Assembly (NCBI GenBank): GCA_026398875.1
Contig: JAPLSB010000020.1
Span: forward strand, 1-37,407
Direction of reading: 5' to 3'
Origin: Gammaproteobacteria bacterium
GTDB lineage: Bacteria; Pseudomonadota; Gammaproteobacteria; Nevskiales; Nevskiaceae
Length of the DNA stretch: 37,407 bases
The translations under genes were made by a program, and so were the position numbers. The notes under the pieces were generated by a model. That model worked only from the letters and a program-made list of their open reading frames with translations. It was not told the DNA's origin and did not search any database. Shown here piece after piece: positions 16,008 to 25,050 of this stretch. Numbering within the stretch: position 1 is the stretch's first letter; each line of letters begins with the position of its first letter.

Positions 16008-16025
16008 GCGTGAACGGGCTCACGC
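16008..16025 (+). other. Small hairpin downstream of gltX
   Basis: GCGTGA (16008-16013) and TCACGC (16020-16025) pair across a six-base loop. No T run follows, so a terminator role is doubtful. Confidence 0.25.
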
Positions 16026-16119
16026 TGCACGGTTGACGTTTCCCCGACATCGCCGACACTCAGCGCTGCGCGTCTTGCCTCCGACCTCGGAGTCCGCGTA
16101 GCGGCGCCGGGGGTGACCG

Positions 16120-19100
16120 ATGAGCAAGGTTCAGGGGACGGCCGGCGCCACGCTGGCCGATTTCGGCGAACAGGCGATCACGCTGCTGCGGGCGCTGGCG
16201 CTGTACGCGCTGCTGCTCGCCGTGCCGGTGACCGCGTACTACTTCGCGGTCGTCGAACGGCAGGCTGAGGCCCGCTCCGAGCAGGCCTTCCACGCGCTGA
16301 AGCGCATCCAGAGCGAGTTCGATACCCGGCTCGCGGTGCTCGATTACTTGCTCGACGCGCCGGTGCAGGACGGCGGGCCGCCGCCGGCGCTGCGCTACAG
16401 CGAAGTCGGCGTCACGCGCGAAGCGGTTGACCGGGCCAGTGACGACAAGGCCTGCCCGACCGCTGCCAGCGATGGCAACACGGTCTGTCGCGATCTGCGC
16501 GAGGACGCCGGCGGTGCGCGGCTGCGCGCCTCGAAGCACGGCACCGTGCTGGCGATCGACGCCGAACGCCTGCTCGATGCACCCGCTGCGCTGCGCCGCT
16601 TCGAACGCGTGGTGCTGGCCGATGAACAGGGCAAGGTGATCACCTCGGTGACTGCGCCAGTCGAGGATGATCCGGAACGGGTCAGCCATCGGCCGGTGCC
16701 GGATACCGTGCCGCCGGTCAATGTCCGGCCGTTCCTGATCCAGGCCGCGCGCGACCGCTTGCGCGCGCTGGCCGGGCGCGGCAATCCGGCTGCCGCCGAT
16801 GCCACCGAAAAGCTGCTCGGCGCCGATCTCAAGCTTGGCGAGGCGGCCGAGATCAGCGCCGAGATCGGTGGTCATCGCTATCGCATCTACCTGCTGCCTT
16901 TCGCGCCGGAAAAGCCGGTGCATCGCACGGCCGTTCGGTTGTCGCCGCTGTATCTGGTCGGCATCGAGCGGCAGTCGGCGATTGCCGACGCCACCGCCGC
17001 GCTCGGTGTTGACGGCCTGTGGTACCTGCTGGTGGCGATGCTGCTGACCATTGCCGCCTGGCCGCTGCTGCGCGTGCTGCTGCTCGGCAATCAGGAGGCG
17101 GCAACCCGCGCGACGCTGGCCGCGACGCTGATTTCGGTGGTGTTCATCCCGGCACTGCTGACGCTGGTGATCCTGGTGCTGATGGCGCGCGGCGACGAGC
17201 ACGCCCATGCCGCGAAGCGTGCGGCGGCGTATGCCGATGCGATTGCGGCCGAACTGTCCGGTGAGGTCCACCGCTTGCTCGGTGCCCTCGACGATTACGG
17301 CCCGCGCTTCGCGGCACGCGCGCCGCTGCCGGCGCTCGACAGCCGGCTGCTGCAGTGCGACGGCTTCAAGCTGGTGCCGACGCCGGACACCGGCACGGCC
17401 GACAGCTGCCGTTTCGATGGCCGCAATCCGAACTTCTGCCAGGTCGCGCCGCAGGCGCTTGCGGCGGACGGCCTGCGTCCGCGTCCGGCGTTCGAGACGC
17501 TGTTCGCGACCGATGCCATCGGCAAGGTCGCCGGAGCGCCGTACCTGACCACCGGTGGTTGCCAGCCGCGCGCCGCCGTCGTCGACCTGTCCGAACGCGA
17601 ATACTTCCGCAGCCTGGCGCGCGGTGGTGGCTGGCCACTGCCGAAGGCCGATGCGGCTGGCTGGCACCCGGACGGAATCGTCGCCAGCGCCGGCCGCTAC
17701 TTCGCGCAGCGCATCTACGCGAAGACCGATGGCACCCGCACGCTGGTGGTCGCGGTGCCGCAGCGCCGGCCCGACGGCGGCTTTGCCGGCGTGCTCGGCG
17801 TGGCCGCCGATCTGCGCGCGCTCAGTGCCGCGCTGCGGCCGCCGTATCTCGGCTTTGCGGTGGTCGATCCGCTGTCCGGCACGGTGCTGTTCCACAGCGA
17901 TGACGACACCAGCCTGCACGAGAACTTTCTCGATGAAGTCGATCGCGACGTCGCGCTGGTGCAGGCGATCGGCGAGGGTCGCCGCACCGCGCTCGACGGC
18001 CATTACCGCGGCCGCCGCCATCACTTCCAGACCACGCCGGTGCCCGGCATGCCGTGGGTGGTGGTCAGCTTTTTCGATGCCGGGCGCGTCGCCGAGCCGG
18101 CAATTGGCAGTGGCCTGCTGGCGCTGGCCGAGATGATCGGCCTGATTGCGCTGCTGGCGCTGATCGCGCTGCTGTTCGCGCTGCTCGTGGTGCCGGCCTG
18201 CCGCCTGGCCGGCTGGAATCTGGAGCTCTGGCAGTGGCTGTGGCCGCAATGGCGTCTGCGGCGATACTACTTCTGGCTGGGCATGGCGCTGCTGTTGCCG
18301 GTATCGGGCAGCCAGATCGTGCTGTGGATGGCCACCGACGACATGACCATGAGCGTGGTGATCGCCATCGGCACGGTCGGCATGACGGTCTGGGCCGTGC
18401 TCTGCATGTCCAGCCTGCGGCCCTGGCAGGCCGCACCGCTGGCCGCCGGCATTCGCCAGCACTGGCAGTGCCGGGACCGCGATGATCGGCGCCCGACGCC
18501 GGTCGACACGCTGCGCGAGCTGCGCCATCGCTACGTCGTCGCGGTGATGGCCGGCGTCATCGCGCTGGCGGTGCTGCCCGCAGCCGGCTATTACCTGAAC
18601 GCGTTGCCGCGGGTCGAGGAAGCGCAGCTGCGGCAGGCGCTGATCGACACCGGCCGCAGCCTCGATCACCGCATCGCGGCGCTGACCGGCGACACCCGGC
18701 GTGCTGCGCTCGACGGCATGGCCATGGTCGGCCGACCGGCGCCGGCCGTGGTGCAGGCGGCGCAGGCGCGCTCGATCGGCGTCGACTGGACGCCGGAGAC
18801 CGGCAGTGCCGGCGACTGCGCCGCCGCTTCGGCAGAGGCGGCTGGCAGCCCGCCGTCGTGGCTGCTGCGCGAGGTCTGGCCGGTGCTGGCCGGCCTGCTG
18901 CCGACGCTGGTCGGCAACGGTCCGCCGAGTGCCGGAGATACGCGCTTTCGGCGTATCGACGGGCCGGCGTCGCAGCCGGCGTGCGCCCCGGCGCTGCACT
19001 ACCGGCACTCGTTGCGCTACGACGGCACGGCAACGCTGAGCTTCCGCGAACGCTATCCGGCGCCGCTGCGGCTGCGGCGCATCTACGACGCCGGCAACGG

Positions 19101-20325
19101 CGCGATCGGCACCGTGGCGATGACCGGCGTGATCGCCATCGCGCTGCTGCTGGTCTACCTGCTGGTGCAACTGATCGCGCGCCGCGTGCTGGGCCTTGAC
19201 CTGCCGTACCTGCCGCCACTGCCGACCCTCGGGCCGGCGTTCGCGGCTGGCGTCCGCGCGGCGCTGCCCGGCCGCATTCCGGCGCGCGATGCCTGGTGGT
19301 ACGTGCTGGCGCCGGAAGGCGGGGGCGCGCCGCAAGCACCGGCGGCACGGGCGACGATCCAGCTGATCGGCCCCGAACGGCTCGGCAACGACCGGCTGGC
19401 GATGTTCGCGACATCGCCGCTGGCGATCGTCGGCGTCGCCGACGCCGCACTGTTGCCGGACGCGCGACGCACGCTGCTGGCCTTGATCGAGCGCGAGGTG
19501 GCCCGCGCGCCAGCGGCTGACGATCCGCCGGGAGCCCGCCTGCTGCTGACCGCCGCCACGCCGCCATGGCCGCGGCTTTGCTATCCCGATCTGTTCCCGG
19601 CCGAGGACGACGGCCCCGATGCCGCCGAGGCGCGGCGCTGGCGCGAGTTGCGCCGTCACTTCGCTTGCCACCATGCCGGCGACGGCAGTGTCGATGCGGT
19701 GCTGCCGCTGGTCGACCGCATCGACGATCGACATCTGCGCCGGGCGATTGCCGACGAACTGGTGGCGCTGGTCGAGCTGACCGGCGAAATCAGCGCCGCG
19801 CTGCATTCGGCACTCGATGCTGCGCTGGCCCGCGTGCCGGGCGCGCCACCACCGCTGCGCGACCTGCGCGATCTCGAACAGCTGGTGATGCCGTATGTCG
19901 AAGCGAACTTCCGCTGCGAATGGGCGCATTGCTCGATTGCCGAGCGCATCGCCCTGCACCAGCTGGCCCGCGGCCTGCTGCCGAATCCGCTGAATCGCAC
20001 GGTGCTCGACGACCTGCTGGCGCGACGGCTGGCAGTACTGGCGCCGGAGCCTCGCATTGTCTGCAGCGCGTTCCGCAGCTTCGTGCTGCGCGCCGAGCCG
20101 GCCAGCCGCTATGCGCAATGGACGCTCGGCTTCGAGGTCGGCACCTGGAGTCGCGTCCGGGTGCCGTTCTACCTGCTGCTGTTGCTGCTGGTCGCCTGGT
20201 TCTCGTACAGCTTCAGCGATGCCTTCACCACGCTGAACACGCTGCTGGCCGGAACGCTGGGGATGATCGCCACCTTCGGCCGTGTCTCCAGCCTGGTGCG
20301 CGGTGGCAAGGAAGCCGAGAAATGA
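16120..20325 (+). CDS. Large multi-domain membrane sensor protein with Cache-like regions and a degenerate P-loop/winged-helix C terminus
   Basis: 1401 aa, not a family I can name. Helices lie at about 22-44, 300-323, 332-355, 664-692, 715-735, 743-763, 805-825, 997-1019, 1348-1366 and 1368-1386. Between them are three large, probably periplasmic regions: 45-298, 357-660 (double-Cache-like, with VVDLSEREYFRSLARGG and GVLGVAADLRALS...GFAVVDPLSGTVLFHSD) and 828-995. The cytoplasmic part 1020-1345 has LIGPERLGNDRL (1082-1093), which looks like a Walker A whose GKT/S became GND. A hydrophobic strand without acids (LAIVGV) follows, then RLLLTAATPPWPRL and RRWRELRRHF. A winged-helix-like segment comes next (about 1264-1322, EWAHCSIAERIALHQLARG...CSAFRSFVL), then a helix hairpin. 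No kinase, cyclase, GGDEF or HAMP is seen. It may signal by conformational change alone. It is probably monocistronic. Confidence 0.85.
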   Translation: MSKVQGTAGATLADFGEQAITLLRALALYALLLAVPVTAYYFAVVERQAEARSEQAFHALKRIQSEFDTRLAVLDYLLDAPVQDGGPPPALRYSEVGVTREAVDRASDDKACPTAASDGNTVCRDLREDAGGARLRASKHGTVLAIDAERLLDAPAALRRFERVVLADEQGKVITSVTAPVEDDPERVSHRPVPDTVPPVNVRPFLIQAARDRLRALAGRGNPAAADATEKLLGADLKLGEAAEISAEIGGHRYRIYLLPFAPEKPVHRTAVRLSPLYLVGIERQSAIADATAALGVDGLWYLLVAMLLTIAAWPLLRVLLLGNQEAATRATLAATLISVVFIPALLTLVILVLMARGDEHAHAAKRAAAYADAIAAELSGEVHRLLGALDDYGPRFAARAPLPALDSRLLQCDGFKLVPTPDTGTADSCRFDGRNPNFCQVAPQALAADGLRPRPAFETLFATDAIGKVAGAPYLTTGGCQPRAAVVDLSEREYFRSLARGGGWPLPKADAAGWHPDGIVASAGRYFAQRIYAKTDGTRTLVVAVPQRRPDGGFAGVLGVAADLRALSAALRPPYLGFAVVDPLSGTVLFHSDDDTSLHENFLDEVDRDVALVQAIGEGRRTALDGHYRGRRHHFQTTPVPGMPWVVVSFFDAGRVAEPAIGSGLLALAEMIGLIALLALIALLFALLVVPACRLAGWNLELWQWLWPQWRLRRYYFWLGMALLLPVSGSQIVLWMATDDMTMSVVIAIGTVGMTVWAVLCMSSLRPWQAAPLAAGIRQHWQCRDRDDRRPTPVDTLRELRHRYVVAVMAGVIALAVLPAAGYYLNALPRVEEAQLRQALIDTGRSLDHRIAALTGDTRRAALDGMAMVGRPAPAVVQAAQARSIGVDWTPETGSAGDCAAASAEAAGSPPSWLLREVWPVLAGLLPTLVGNGPPSAGDTRFRRIDGPASQPACAPALHYRHSLRYDGTATLSFRERYPAPLRLRRIYDAGNGAIGTVAMTGVIAIALLLVYLLVQLIARRVLGLDLPYLPPLPTLGPAFAAGVRAALPGRIPARDAWWYVLAPEGGGAPQAPAARATIQLIGPERLGNDRLAMFATSPLAIVGVADAALLPDARRTLLALIEREVARAPAADDPPGARLLLTAATPPWPRLCYPDLFPAEDDGPDAAEARRWRELRRHFACHHAGDGSVDAVLPLVDRIDDRHLRRAIADELVALVELTGEISAALHSALDAALARVPGAPPPLRDLRDLEQLVMPYVEANFRCEWAHCSIAERIALHQLARGLLPNPLNRTVLDDLLARRLAVLAPEPRIVCSAFRSFVLRAEPASRYAQWTLGFEVGTWSRVRVPFYLLLLLLVAWFSYSFSDAFTTLNTLLAGTLGMIATFGRVSSLVRGGKEAEK

Positions 20326-20372
20326 GCGCCGGCCGCGCGCCGGTCCGGCTCAGCCTGCACCGCGGCGGGTGT

Positions 20373-20762
20373 CTACCCGAACGCGCGCAGCTGGAACAGG
20401 TTGCCTTCCGGATCGCAGCCGTTGGCAATGACGAAACCGCTGCCCGGCCAGGTCTGCGTGTCGACGGCGCCGCCGAAACGCGCAGCGGTTTCGCGGGCGG
20501 CTGCAAGGCTTGCCACGGTGAAGAAGAACTTCAGCGCCGTATCCTCGCGCCGCTCCGGCGGCGAGGTGATCGGGATCGTCGCCGCGATGTGCGGCGGAAT
20601 CGGATGGATCACCAGCTGCAGATCGGTGTCCGGCAGCCCCAGCACGATCAGCTCCGACGCGGCATGCACGCGATCGAGGCCGAGCACGGCCTGATAGAAC
20701 GCCGCGAGTCGTTCGGCATCAACGGCGTAGATGAACAGGCCGTTGCGGGAAGGGCCGGCCAT
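20373..20762 (-). CDS. Glyoxalase/bleomycin-resistance (VOC) family protein
   Basis: 129 aa from ATG 20762, with AGGAGAA upstream. The VOC pattern is visible: NGLFIYAVDAERLAAFYQAVLGLD, a central ELIVLGLPDTDLQLVIH strand pair and the C-terminal GFVIANGCDPEGNLFQLRAFG, whose DPEGN is the family hallmark. Members bind a metal ion and act as glyoxalases, dioxygenases or drug-binding proteins; the substrate cannot be inferred. It is the last gene of the leftward export operon, 28 bases after the second permease, so co-transcription is likely. A resistance or binding role tied to the exported compound is possible but only inference. Confidence 0.85.
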   Translation of the reverse strand: MAGPSRNGLFIYAVDAERLAAFYQAVLGLDRVHAASELIVLGLPDTDLQLVIHPIPPHIAATIPITSPPERREDTALKFFFTVASLAAARETAARFGGAVDTQTWPGSGFVIANGCDPEGNLFQLRAFG

Positions 20763-20790
20763 GTCGGGTTCTCCTGGCTTCGGGTGGTGA

Positions 20791-21975
20791 TCAGGAGGCG
20801 CGCAGCGCCACGGCGATCTGCATGCGCGCGGCGCGCAAGGCCGGGAAGAAGCCGCCAAGGAAACCGACGAACAGGCTCAAGGCCATGCCGGTGATCAGCA
20901 GGCCCGGCGTGACCCGGAAGCTGAAGGCCACCTGCGTGAAGCCGGCGCCGAGGGTCGACACGGTGTAGCCGTTGAAGAACGCATAGGCGCCGAGGCCGCC
21001 GATCGCGCCGCCGAGCAGCGCCAAGGTCATCGCTTCGGCGATCGTCGCCAGGATCACCACGCTGCCGCTGAAGCCCAGCGCCCGCAAGGTCGCGATCTCG
21101 ACGGTGCGGGCGGCGACGGCCGAGTACATCGTGTTGAGTGCTGCGAACACCGCACCGAGCCCCATGATGATGCCGACGACCTTGACCAGCACGCCGATGA
21201 TCCGCGTGAAGTTGCGCGACTGGCTGGAGAAGTAGTCGATCTCGTTCTGGACATCGACCTGCAGCCGCGGGTCGGTGGTCAGGCTGTCCTTGAAGCCCTG
21301 GAACGCCGACGGGTCGTCAAGCTGCACCAGCAGCGACGAATAGCCGTTGCGGCGGAACGCGGATTGCGCGGTCTCGACATCGACCCAGACCTCGGATTCG
21401 TGGGCGTCACCGTTCGACGTGAAGGTGCCGACCACGGCCCACTGCGAGCCGCGGATCTGCACCGTCGAGCCGACTTCCAGACCGATGAACTGCTCCAGCG
21501 CCTTCACGCCAACGATGATTTCCTGCAGGCCCGGCGTGAACATCCGGCCGTCGACGATCTTCAGTTCCGGGCGAATCGTGAAGCCGGCGGCGCCGACGCC
21601 GCGCATCGACACGTTGCTGTCGGTCTTCGAACGGCGCAGCGGCCGTTCGGCAATCAGGATCAGCTCGCCGGACACCAGCCCGCGGCCATCGGCACCCTTG
21701 GCAACACCGTCGGCCTGCTCGATCACCACCGCCTGATCGCGGGTGATGAAGCTCGACAGCTCCGAGTTCGCACCGCCTTTCAGCACGATGGCTCGGCTTG
21801 CGCTGCCAGTGGAGCGCAGCGTCGCGACCATGCCGGCCGACATCGACTGCAAGGCAGTGACGACGCCGACGACACCGGCCAAGCCAACGACGATCACCAG
21901 GGTCGCGCCCCAGCGCGACGGCACGCTTTTCAGGTTGATCAGGATCAGCTGCAAGGTCTGGGTCATGAACTTCAT
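20791..21975 (-). CDS. ABC transporter permease, FtsX/MacB type (second of pair)
   Basis: 394 aa. One N-terminal helix (about 22-45, RWGATLVIVVGLAGVVGVVTALQS) precedes a MacB-type periplasmic domain, then three C-terminal FtsX helices: LVKVVGIIMGLGAVFAALNTM, VVILATIAEAMTLALLGGAIGGLGAY and GLLITGMALSLFVGFLGGFFPALRAARMQIAVALRAS. The coupling segment VAARTVEIATLRALGFS lies between the first two. It sits three bases after the other permease gene (21979-23136) and presumably forms a heterodimer with it, driven by the ATPase at 23291-23980 and the adaptor at 25047-26300. MacB fuses ATPase and permease; here they are separate, more like DevBCA systems. The exported molecule is unknown. Confidence 0.9.
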   Translation of the reverse strand: MKFMTQTLQLILINLKSVPSRWGATLVIVVGLAGVVGVVTALQSMSAGMVATLRSTGSASRAIVLKGGANSELSSFITRDQAVVIEQADGVAKGADGRGLVSGELILIAERPLRRSKTDSNVSMRGVGAAGFTIRPELKIVDGRMFTPGLQEIIVGVKALEQFIGLEVGSTVQIRGSQWAVVGTFTSNGDAHESEVWVDVETAQSAFRRNGYSSLLVQLDDPSAFQGFKDSLTTDPRLQVDVQNEIDYFSSQSRNFTRIIGVLVKVVGIIMGLGAVFAALNTMYSAVAARTVEIATLRALGFSGSVVILATIAEAMTLALLGGAIGGLGAYAFFNGYTVSTLGAGFTQVAFSFRVTPGLLITGMALSLFVGFLGGFFPALRAARMQIAVALRAS

Positions 21976-21978
21976 GGT

Positions 21979-23136
21979 CTATCTCCCGGCCAGTGCATCG
22001 ACGATCTGCAGCCGCCGCGCACGCAGCGCCGGGAAGATCCCGACCGCGAACGCCAGCGCCACCATCGTCGCCAGCGCCTGCAGCCAGACCACCGGCTGCA
22101 CGACCACCGGCGAACCATTGAGCAGGCCGCTGACCACCTTTGCCGCACCGACCGCCAGCACCATGCCGATCAGCCCGCCGATCAGGCACAGCGCGAACGC
22201 TTCGGCCAGCACCAGTGCGGTGACCTTGCCATCGCTGAAGCCGAGTGTCTTCAGCACTGCGAACTCCGGAATCCGCTCGCGCACCGCCTGGCTCATGGTG
22301 TTACCGGTGACCAGCAGGATCGTGAAGAACACCGCGCCGAGGATCGCGGTGACGATCAGGCCGATGTCGCCGATCTGGCGCGCGAAGCTCAGGTTCCAGT
22401 CCTTCTCAGTCTGGGTCTTGGTTTCGTCCGGCGAGTTCTCGAACTGGCGGTCGATGTCGTTGGCGATGCGCTCCGATTCGTTCGGATCGGCGACCCGGAT
22501 GATGTAGACGCCGGCACTGCCCTGACCGAACTGGCGCGCCTCGTCGAAGTGGCCGTAGTTCAGGTACATCAGGTTCGAGCGGCCGGCCCAGTCCTCGTCC
22601 TGGCCGTCGAAGATGCCGACCACTTCCCATTCCCAGGCGCGGGTGCCGTCCTTCTTGGTGAAGATGAACGACTTCAGCGGGATCTTGTCGCCGATCTTGA
22701 AGCCGTACTTCTCGACCAGCTTGCGGCCGACGATCGCGCCGGTCTTGGTGCGGATGAATGCTTCGCGCTGATCGGCCGGCAGCTTCCATTCCGGGTAGCA
22801 GTCAAGCAGCCGTTCCGGCTCCACGGTGAACTGCGGGAAGAAATTGCGCTCGTCGATGTAGATGCCACCGAAGAACTGCGAATAGGCCACCCGGGCCACG
22901 CCGGGAATCGCTTCGATGCGCGGCAGCAGCGCCAGCGGCAGCGGCTGCGTGAAGCTGACCCGCGCCTGGGTGATCAGCCGGTTGGCGCCGACGAAATCGG
23001 CACCCGAGGAGAACAGCACCGACACCGCCTGCAGCAGACCGAACAGCATGAACGCCGCGGTCAGGCTCAGCAGCGTCAGCACCAGTCGCGTCTTCTTGTG
23101 AAACAGGCTGGCCCAGACCAGCGGCAGGAATCTCAT
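21979..23136 (-). CDS. ABC transporter permease, FtsX/MacB type (first of pair)
   Basis: 385 aa from ATG 23136, with GGGAG upstream. An in-frame extension to 23202 reads into an inverted-repeat element and is rejected. Layout: an N-terminal helix (about 17-38, LVLTLLSLTAAFMLFGLLQAV), a periplasmic domain with Trp- and Tyr-rich parts (FFGGIYIDERNFFPQF, GTRAWEWEVVGIFDGQDEDW), and three C-terminal helices with the coupling segment QAVRERIPEFAVLKTLGFSDGK. It ends FPALRARRLQIVDALAGR. It differs enough from the neighbouring permease to suggest an asymmetric pair. Operon order from the promoter end: adaptor, thioredoxin-like protein, ATPase, this permease, second permease, VOC protein. Confidence 0.9.
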   Translation of the reverse strand: MRFLPLVWASLFHKKTRLVLTLLSLTAAFMLFGLLQAVSVLFSSGADFVGANRLITQARVSFTQPLPLALLPRIEAIPGVARVAYSQFFGGIYIDERNFFPQFTVEPERLLDCYPEWKLPADQREAFIRTKTGAIVGRKLVEKYGFKIGDKIPLKSFIFTKKDGTRAWEWEVVGIFDGQDEDWAGRSNLMYLNYGHFDEARQFGQGSAGVYIIRVADPNESERIANDIDRQFENSPDETKTQTEKDWNLSFARQIGDIGLIVTAILGAVFFTILLVTGNTMSQAVRERIPEFAVLKTLGFSDGKVTALVLAEAFALCLIGGLIGMVLAVGAAKVVSGLLNGSPVVVQPVVWLQALATMVALAFAVGIFPALRARRLQIVDALAGR

Positions 23137-23159
23137 GGCCTGGCTCCCGAGAAAGTCGG

Positions 23160-23270
23160 CCTCACGCAAAGACGCGGCGACGCAAAGCCAACGCTGGACC
23201 ACTCAAGCGCCAAGGCCAGCTTTCGAAAGCCTCGACGCTGTTCTTCGCGTCTTGGCGTCTTTGCGTGAGG
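23160..23270. repeat. 111-bp inverted-repeat element between ABC transporter genes
   Basis: Perfect 16-bp terminal inverted arms, CCTCACGCAAAGACGC (23160-23175) and GCGTCTTTGCGTGAGG (23255-23270). Weaker similarity continues inward for about 12 more bases (GACGCAAAG-type units). It contains no gene and lies between the ATPase stop and the permease start. From memory, similar CGCAAAG/GACGC repeats are scattered in many proteobacterial genomes, sometimes next to small GxxExxY genes. Confidence 0.75.
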
Positions 23271-23290
23271 CGATGTGGCAGTGCGCCTGC

Positions 23291-23980
23291 TCACGCTGCC
23301 GCCCCCGACACCACCAGCGCGCCCTTGTCCATGTGCAGCTGGTGCGTCGCGTACTCGGCGGCCTTGGCGTCATGCGTGACCATGATGATGGTCTTGCCGT
23401 AGTTGCGATTCAGGTCCTGCAGCAGGGTCAGCACTTCGTCGGCGGTCTTGCGGTCGAGATCGCCGGTCGGTTCGTCGCAGACCAGCAGCGTCGGATCGGC
23501 GACCAGCGCGCGGGCAATCGCCACACGCTGCTGCTGGCCGCCGGACAGCTCGTTCGGCTTGTGAGTGGCCCGTTCGCTCAGGCCGACCACGGCCAGTGCC
23601 GCCGCCACCGCTTTCTTGCGCTGCGCCTTGCTCAGATCGGTCAGCAGCAGCGGCAGCTCGACATTGGCTTCGGCAGTCAGCACCGGCAGCAGGTTGTAGA
23701 ACTGGAAGATGAAGCCGACATGGCGCGCCCGCCACTTGGCCAGCGCGTTCGACGACAGCTGGTCGATGCGCTTGTCGTTGACGCGGATCTCGCCGTCGCT
23801 GGGCTGGTCGAGCCCGCCGATCAGGTTCAGCAGCGTGGTCTTGCCGGAGCCGCTCGGCCCCATCAGCGCAAGGAAATCGCCGCTGGCGATGTCGAGATCG
23901 AGCTTGGCCAGCACTTCAACCGTCTGCTTGCCGCGCGTGTAGCGCTTGGAAACGCCGCGAATCGAAACGAGGGCGGTCAT
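23291..23980 (-). CDS. ABC transporter ATP-binding protein, MacB/LolD subfamily
   Basis: 229 aa from ATG 23980, with GGAG six bases upstream. The motifs are complete: Walker [10 protein letters not shown] (41-49), Q-loop [21 protein letters not shown], signature LSGGQQQR (145-152), Walker [13 protein letters not shown] (about 165-176) and switch His in MVTHD. The subfamily (DEPTGxLD, [19 protein letters not shown]) pairs with FtsX-type permeases in mechanotransmission exporters. The two permeases downstream and the membrane-fusion adaptor upstream are its partners. It is separated from the first permease gene by a 111-bp inverted-repeat element, and a run of nine G lies just upstream of its start region. 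Confidence 0.93.
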   Translation of the reverse strand: MTALVSIRGVSKRYTRGKQTVEVLAKLDLDIASGDFLALMGPSGSGKTTLLNLIGGLDQPSDGEIRVNDKRIDQLSSNALAKWRARHVGFIFQFYNLLPVLTAEANVELPLLLTDLSKAQRKKAVAAALAVVGLSERATHKPNELSGGQQQRVAIARALVADPTLLVCDEPTGDLDRKTADEVLTLLQDLNRNYGKTIIMVTHDAKAAEYATHQLHMDKGALVVSGAAA

Positions 23981-24014
23981 CACAGGCTCCGGGTCAGGCT
24001 TGAGGGTGTACTGC

Positions 24015-24023
24015 GGGGGGGGG
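24015..24023. repeat. Run of nine G
   Basis: A homopolymer G9 on the plus strand (C9 on the coding strand of the operon), in the 60-base gap between the thioredoxin-like gene and the ATPase, 35 bases upstream of the ATPase start. Such tracts can slip. Confidence 0.6.
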
Positions 24024-24042
24024 AATGCGGACGGCACGGGCA

Positions 24043-25050
24043 TCAGTCCTCGCGGGGTTCCGACGCCAGCCGCGAGCGCAGCACGGCGAGCTGCTTCGGC
24101 AGCGCGCGGCGGTCGCCGGCAGCGTCGGCGGCCAGCTGCTGTTCGGATACGCGGATCGCCTGCGCCAGCAGCTTGCGCGCTGCGGCGTGCTCATCGAGTG
24201 CCGCCAGCAGGTCGGCGGTCGCGATCACCAGCGGCAGCGTGTCGACACAGCGCGGCGGCTCGGCAAACGCGTCCGCGGCCAGCGCGGCTTCGGCATCGGC
24301 CCGGAAGGCGGCGAGCGATGCCCGGCGCCGCGCCGGATCGAGCGCGCGCGTGCTGTCGAGGTAGCGCGCCAGTTCGACACCGCGATCACAGCCGACGCGC
24401 GGATCCTCGAGCACCTTGTGGCCGCCGGCATCGGCCTGCAGCGCGTTGCCACGCTGCGCCGCCTGCAGGAATTCGATGCGGTTGCGCCAGTGCAGCACTT
24501 CCGGCGAGGCACTGCTTTGCTGGCCGCGGACGGCGATCGGCAGCCGCAGCCACCAGGCAAAGCCGCCATCGCCGTCGGTCGACGCGTGATAGCGGGCCAG
24601 CGTCTCGGCCAGCGCGGCGGCGCCGTCGCGCGTGATCTCCACGGCCCGCGCGCTGCGCGAGCGCGCCGTGCTGCGATTGCGCAGCCAGCCGTTCAGCGCA
24701 TCGCTGAATACGGCCGGAGTCTGCGCGCCAGCGACGCGGCCCAGTTCCTCGCCGTCGGCATTGATCAGCAGCCAGGTCGGCAAGCGGCCGACGCGGTAGC
24801 GCGCGGCCCGTTCGCGTCCGGCGCCACCGTCATCGGTGGCGACCGTGATCGTCGTGACCCGCTGCAGCGCCCGCTGCCAGCCGGGATCGGCCGCCAGTGC
24901 GTCGGCCGCGGCATCGCAGGCCATGCAATCGGCGCTGCGGAATTCGATCAGTTGCAGCGCCGGTGGGGGCGCTGCCGGGACCGCGAATGGCAACAGCGCC
25001 AACGCCAGCGCCAGTGCCAGCGCGCGCAGCGTTGGCCGCAGCCGGCTCAA
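24043..25050 (-). CDS. Exported thioredoxin-fold protein in an ABC export operon
   Basis: 335 aa. A signal peptide (LRALALALALALLPFAVPAA, cleavage near residue 27) sends it to the periplasm. The thioredoxin-like part follows: QLIEFRSADCMACDAAADAL with CxxC at C42-C45, then RYRVGRLPTWLLINADGEELGRVAG, where the cis-Pro loop is RLPTW. The ~190-residue C-terminal part is helical and Ala/Arg-rich, with two further Cys near residues 219 and 267, and has no recognised domain. The start is TTG 25050, overlapping the adaptor stop (TTGA); no ATG or GTG fits. It sits inside the exporter operon, so it may oxidise or reduce the cargo or a transporter disulfide. That is inference. Confidence 0.82.
   Translation of the reverse strand: MSRLRPTLRALALALALALLPFAVPAAPPPALQLIEFRSADCMACDAAADALAADPGWQRALQRVTTITVATDDGGAGRERAARYRVGRLPTWLLINADGEELGRVAGAQTPAVFSDALNGWLRNRSTARSRSARAVEITRDGAAALAETLARYHASTDGDGGFAWWLRLPIAVRGQQSSASPEVLHWRNRIEFLQAAQRGNALQADAGGHKVLEDPRVGCDRGVELARYLDSTRALDPARRRASLAAFRADAEAALAADAFAEPPRCVDTLPLVIATADLLAALDEHAAARKLLAQAIRVSEQQLAADAAGDRRALPKQLAVLRSRLASEPRED

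Noticed and set aside
16060..20118. A 1352-codon open frame on the minus strand
   Set aside because: It is antisense to the large membrane protein and its translation is rich in Arg, Gln, His and Ala without any domain, typical of the shadow frame of a high-GC gene.
21364..23268. A 634-codon plus-strand open frame opposite the ABC permeases
   Set aside because: The composition (Asp/Arg/His/Gln-rich) and full overlap with two clear FtsX-type permease genes mark it as a shadow frame.
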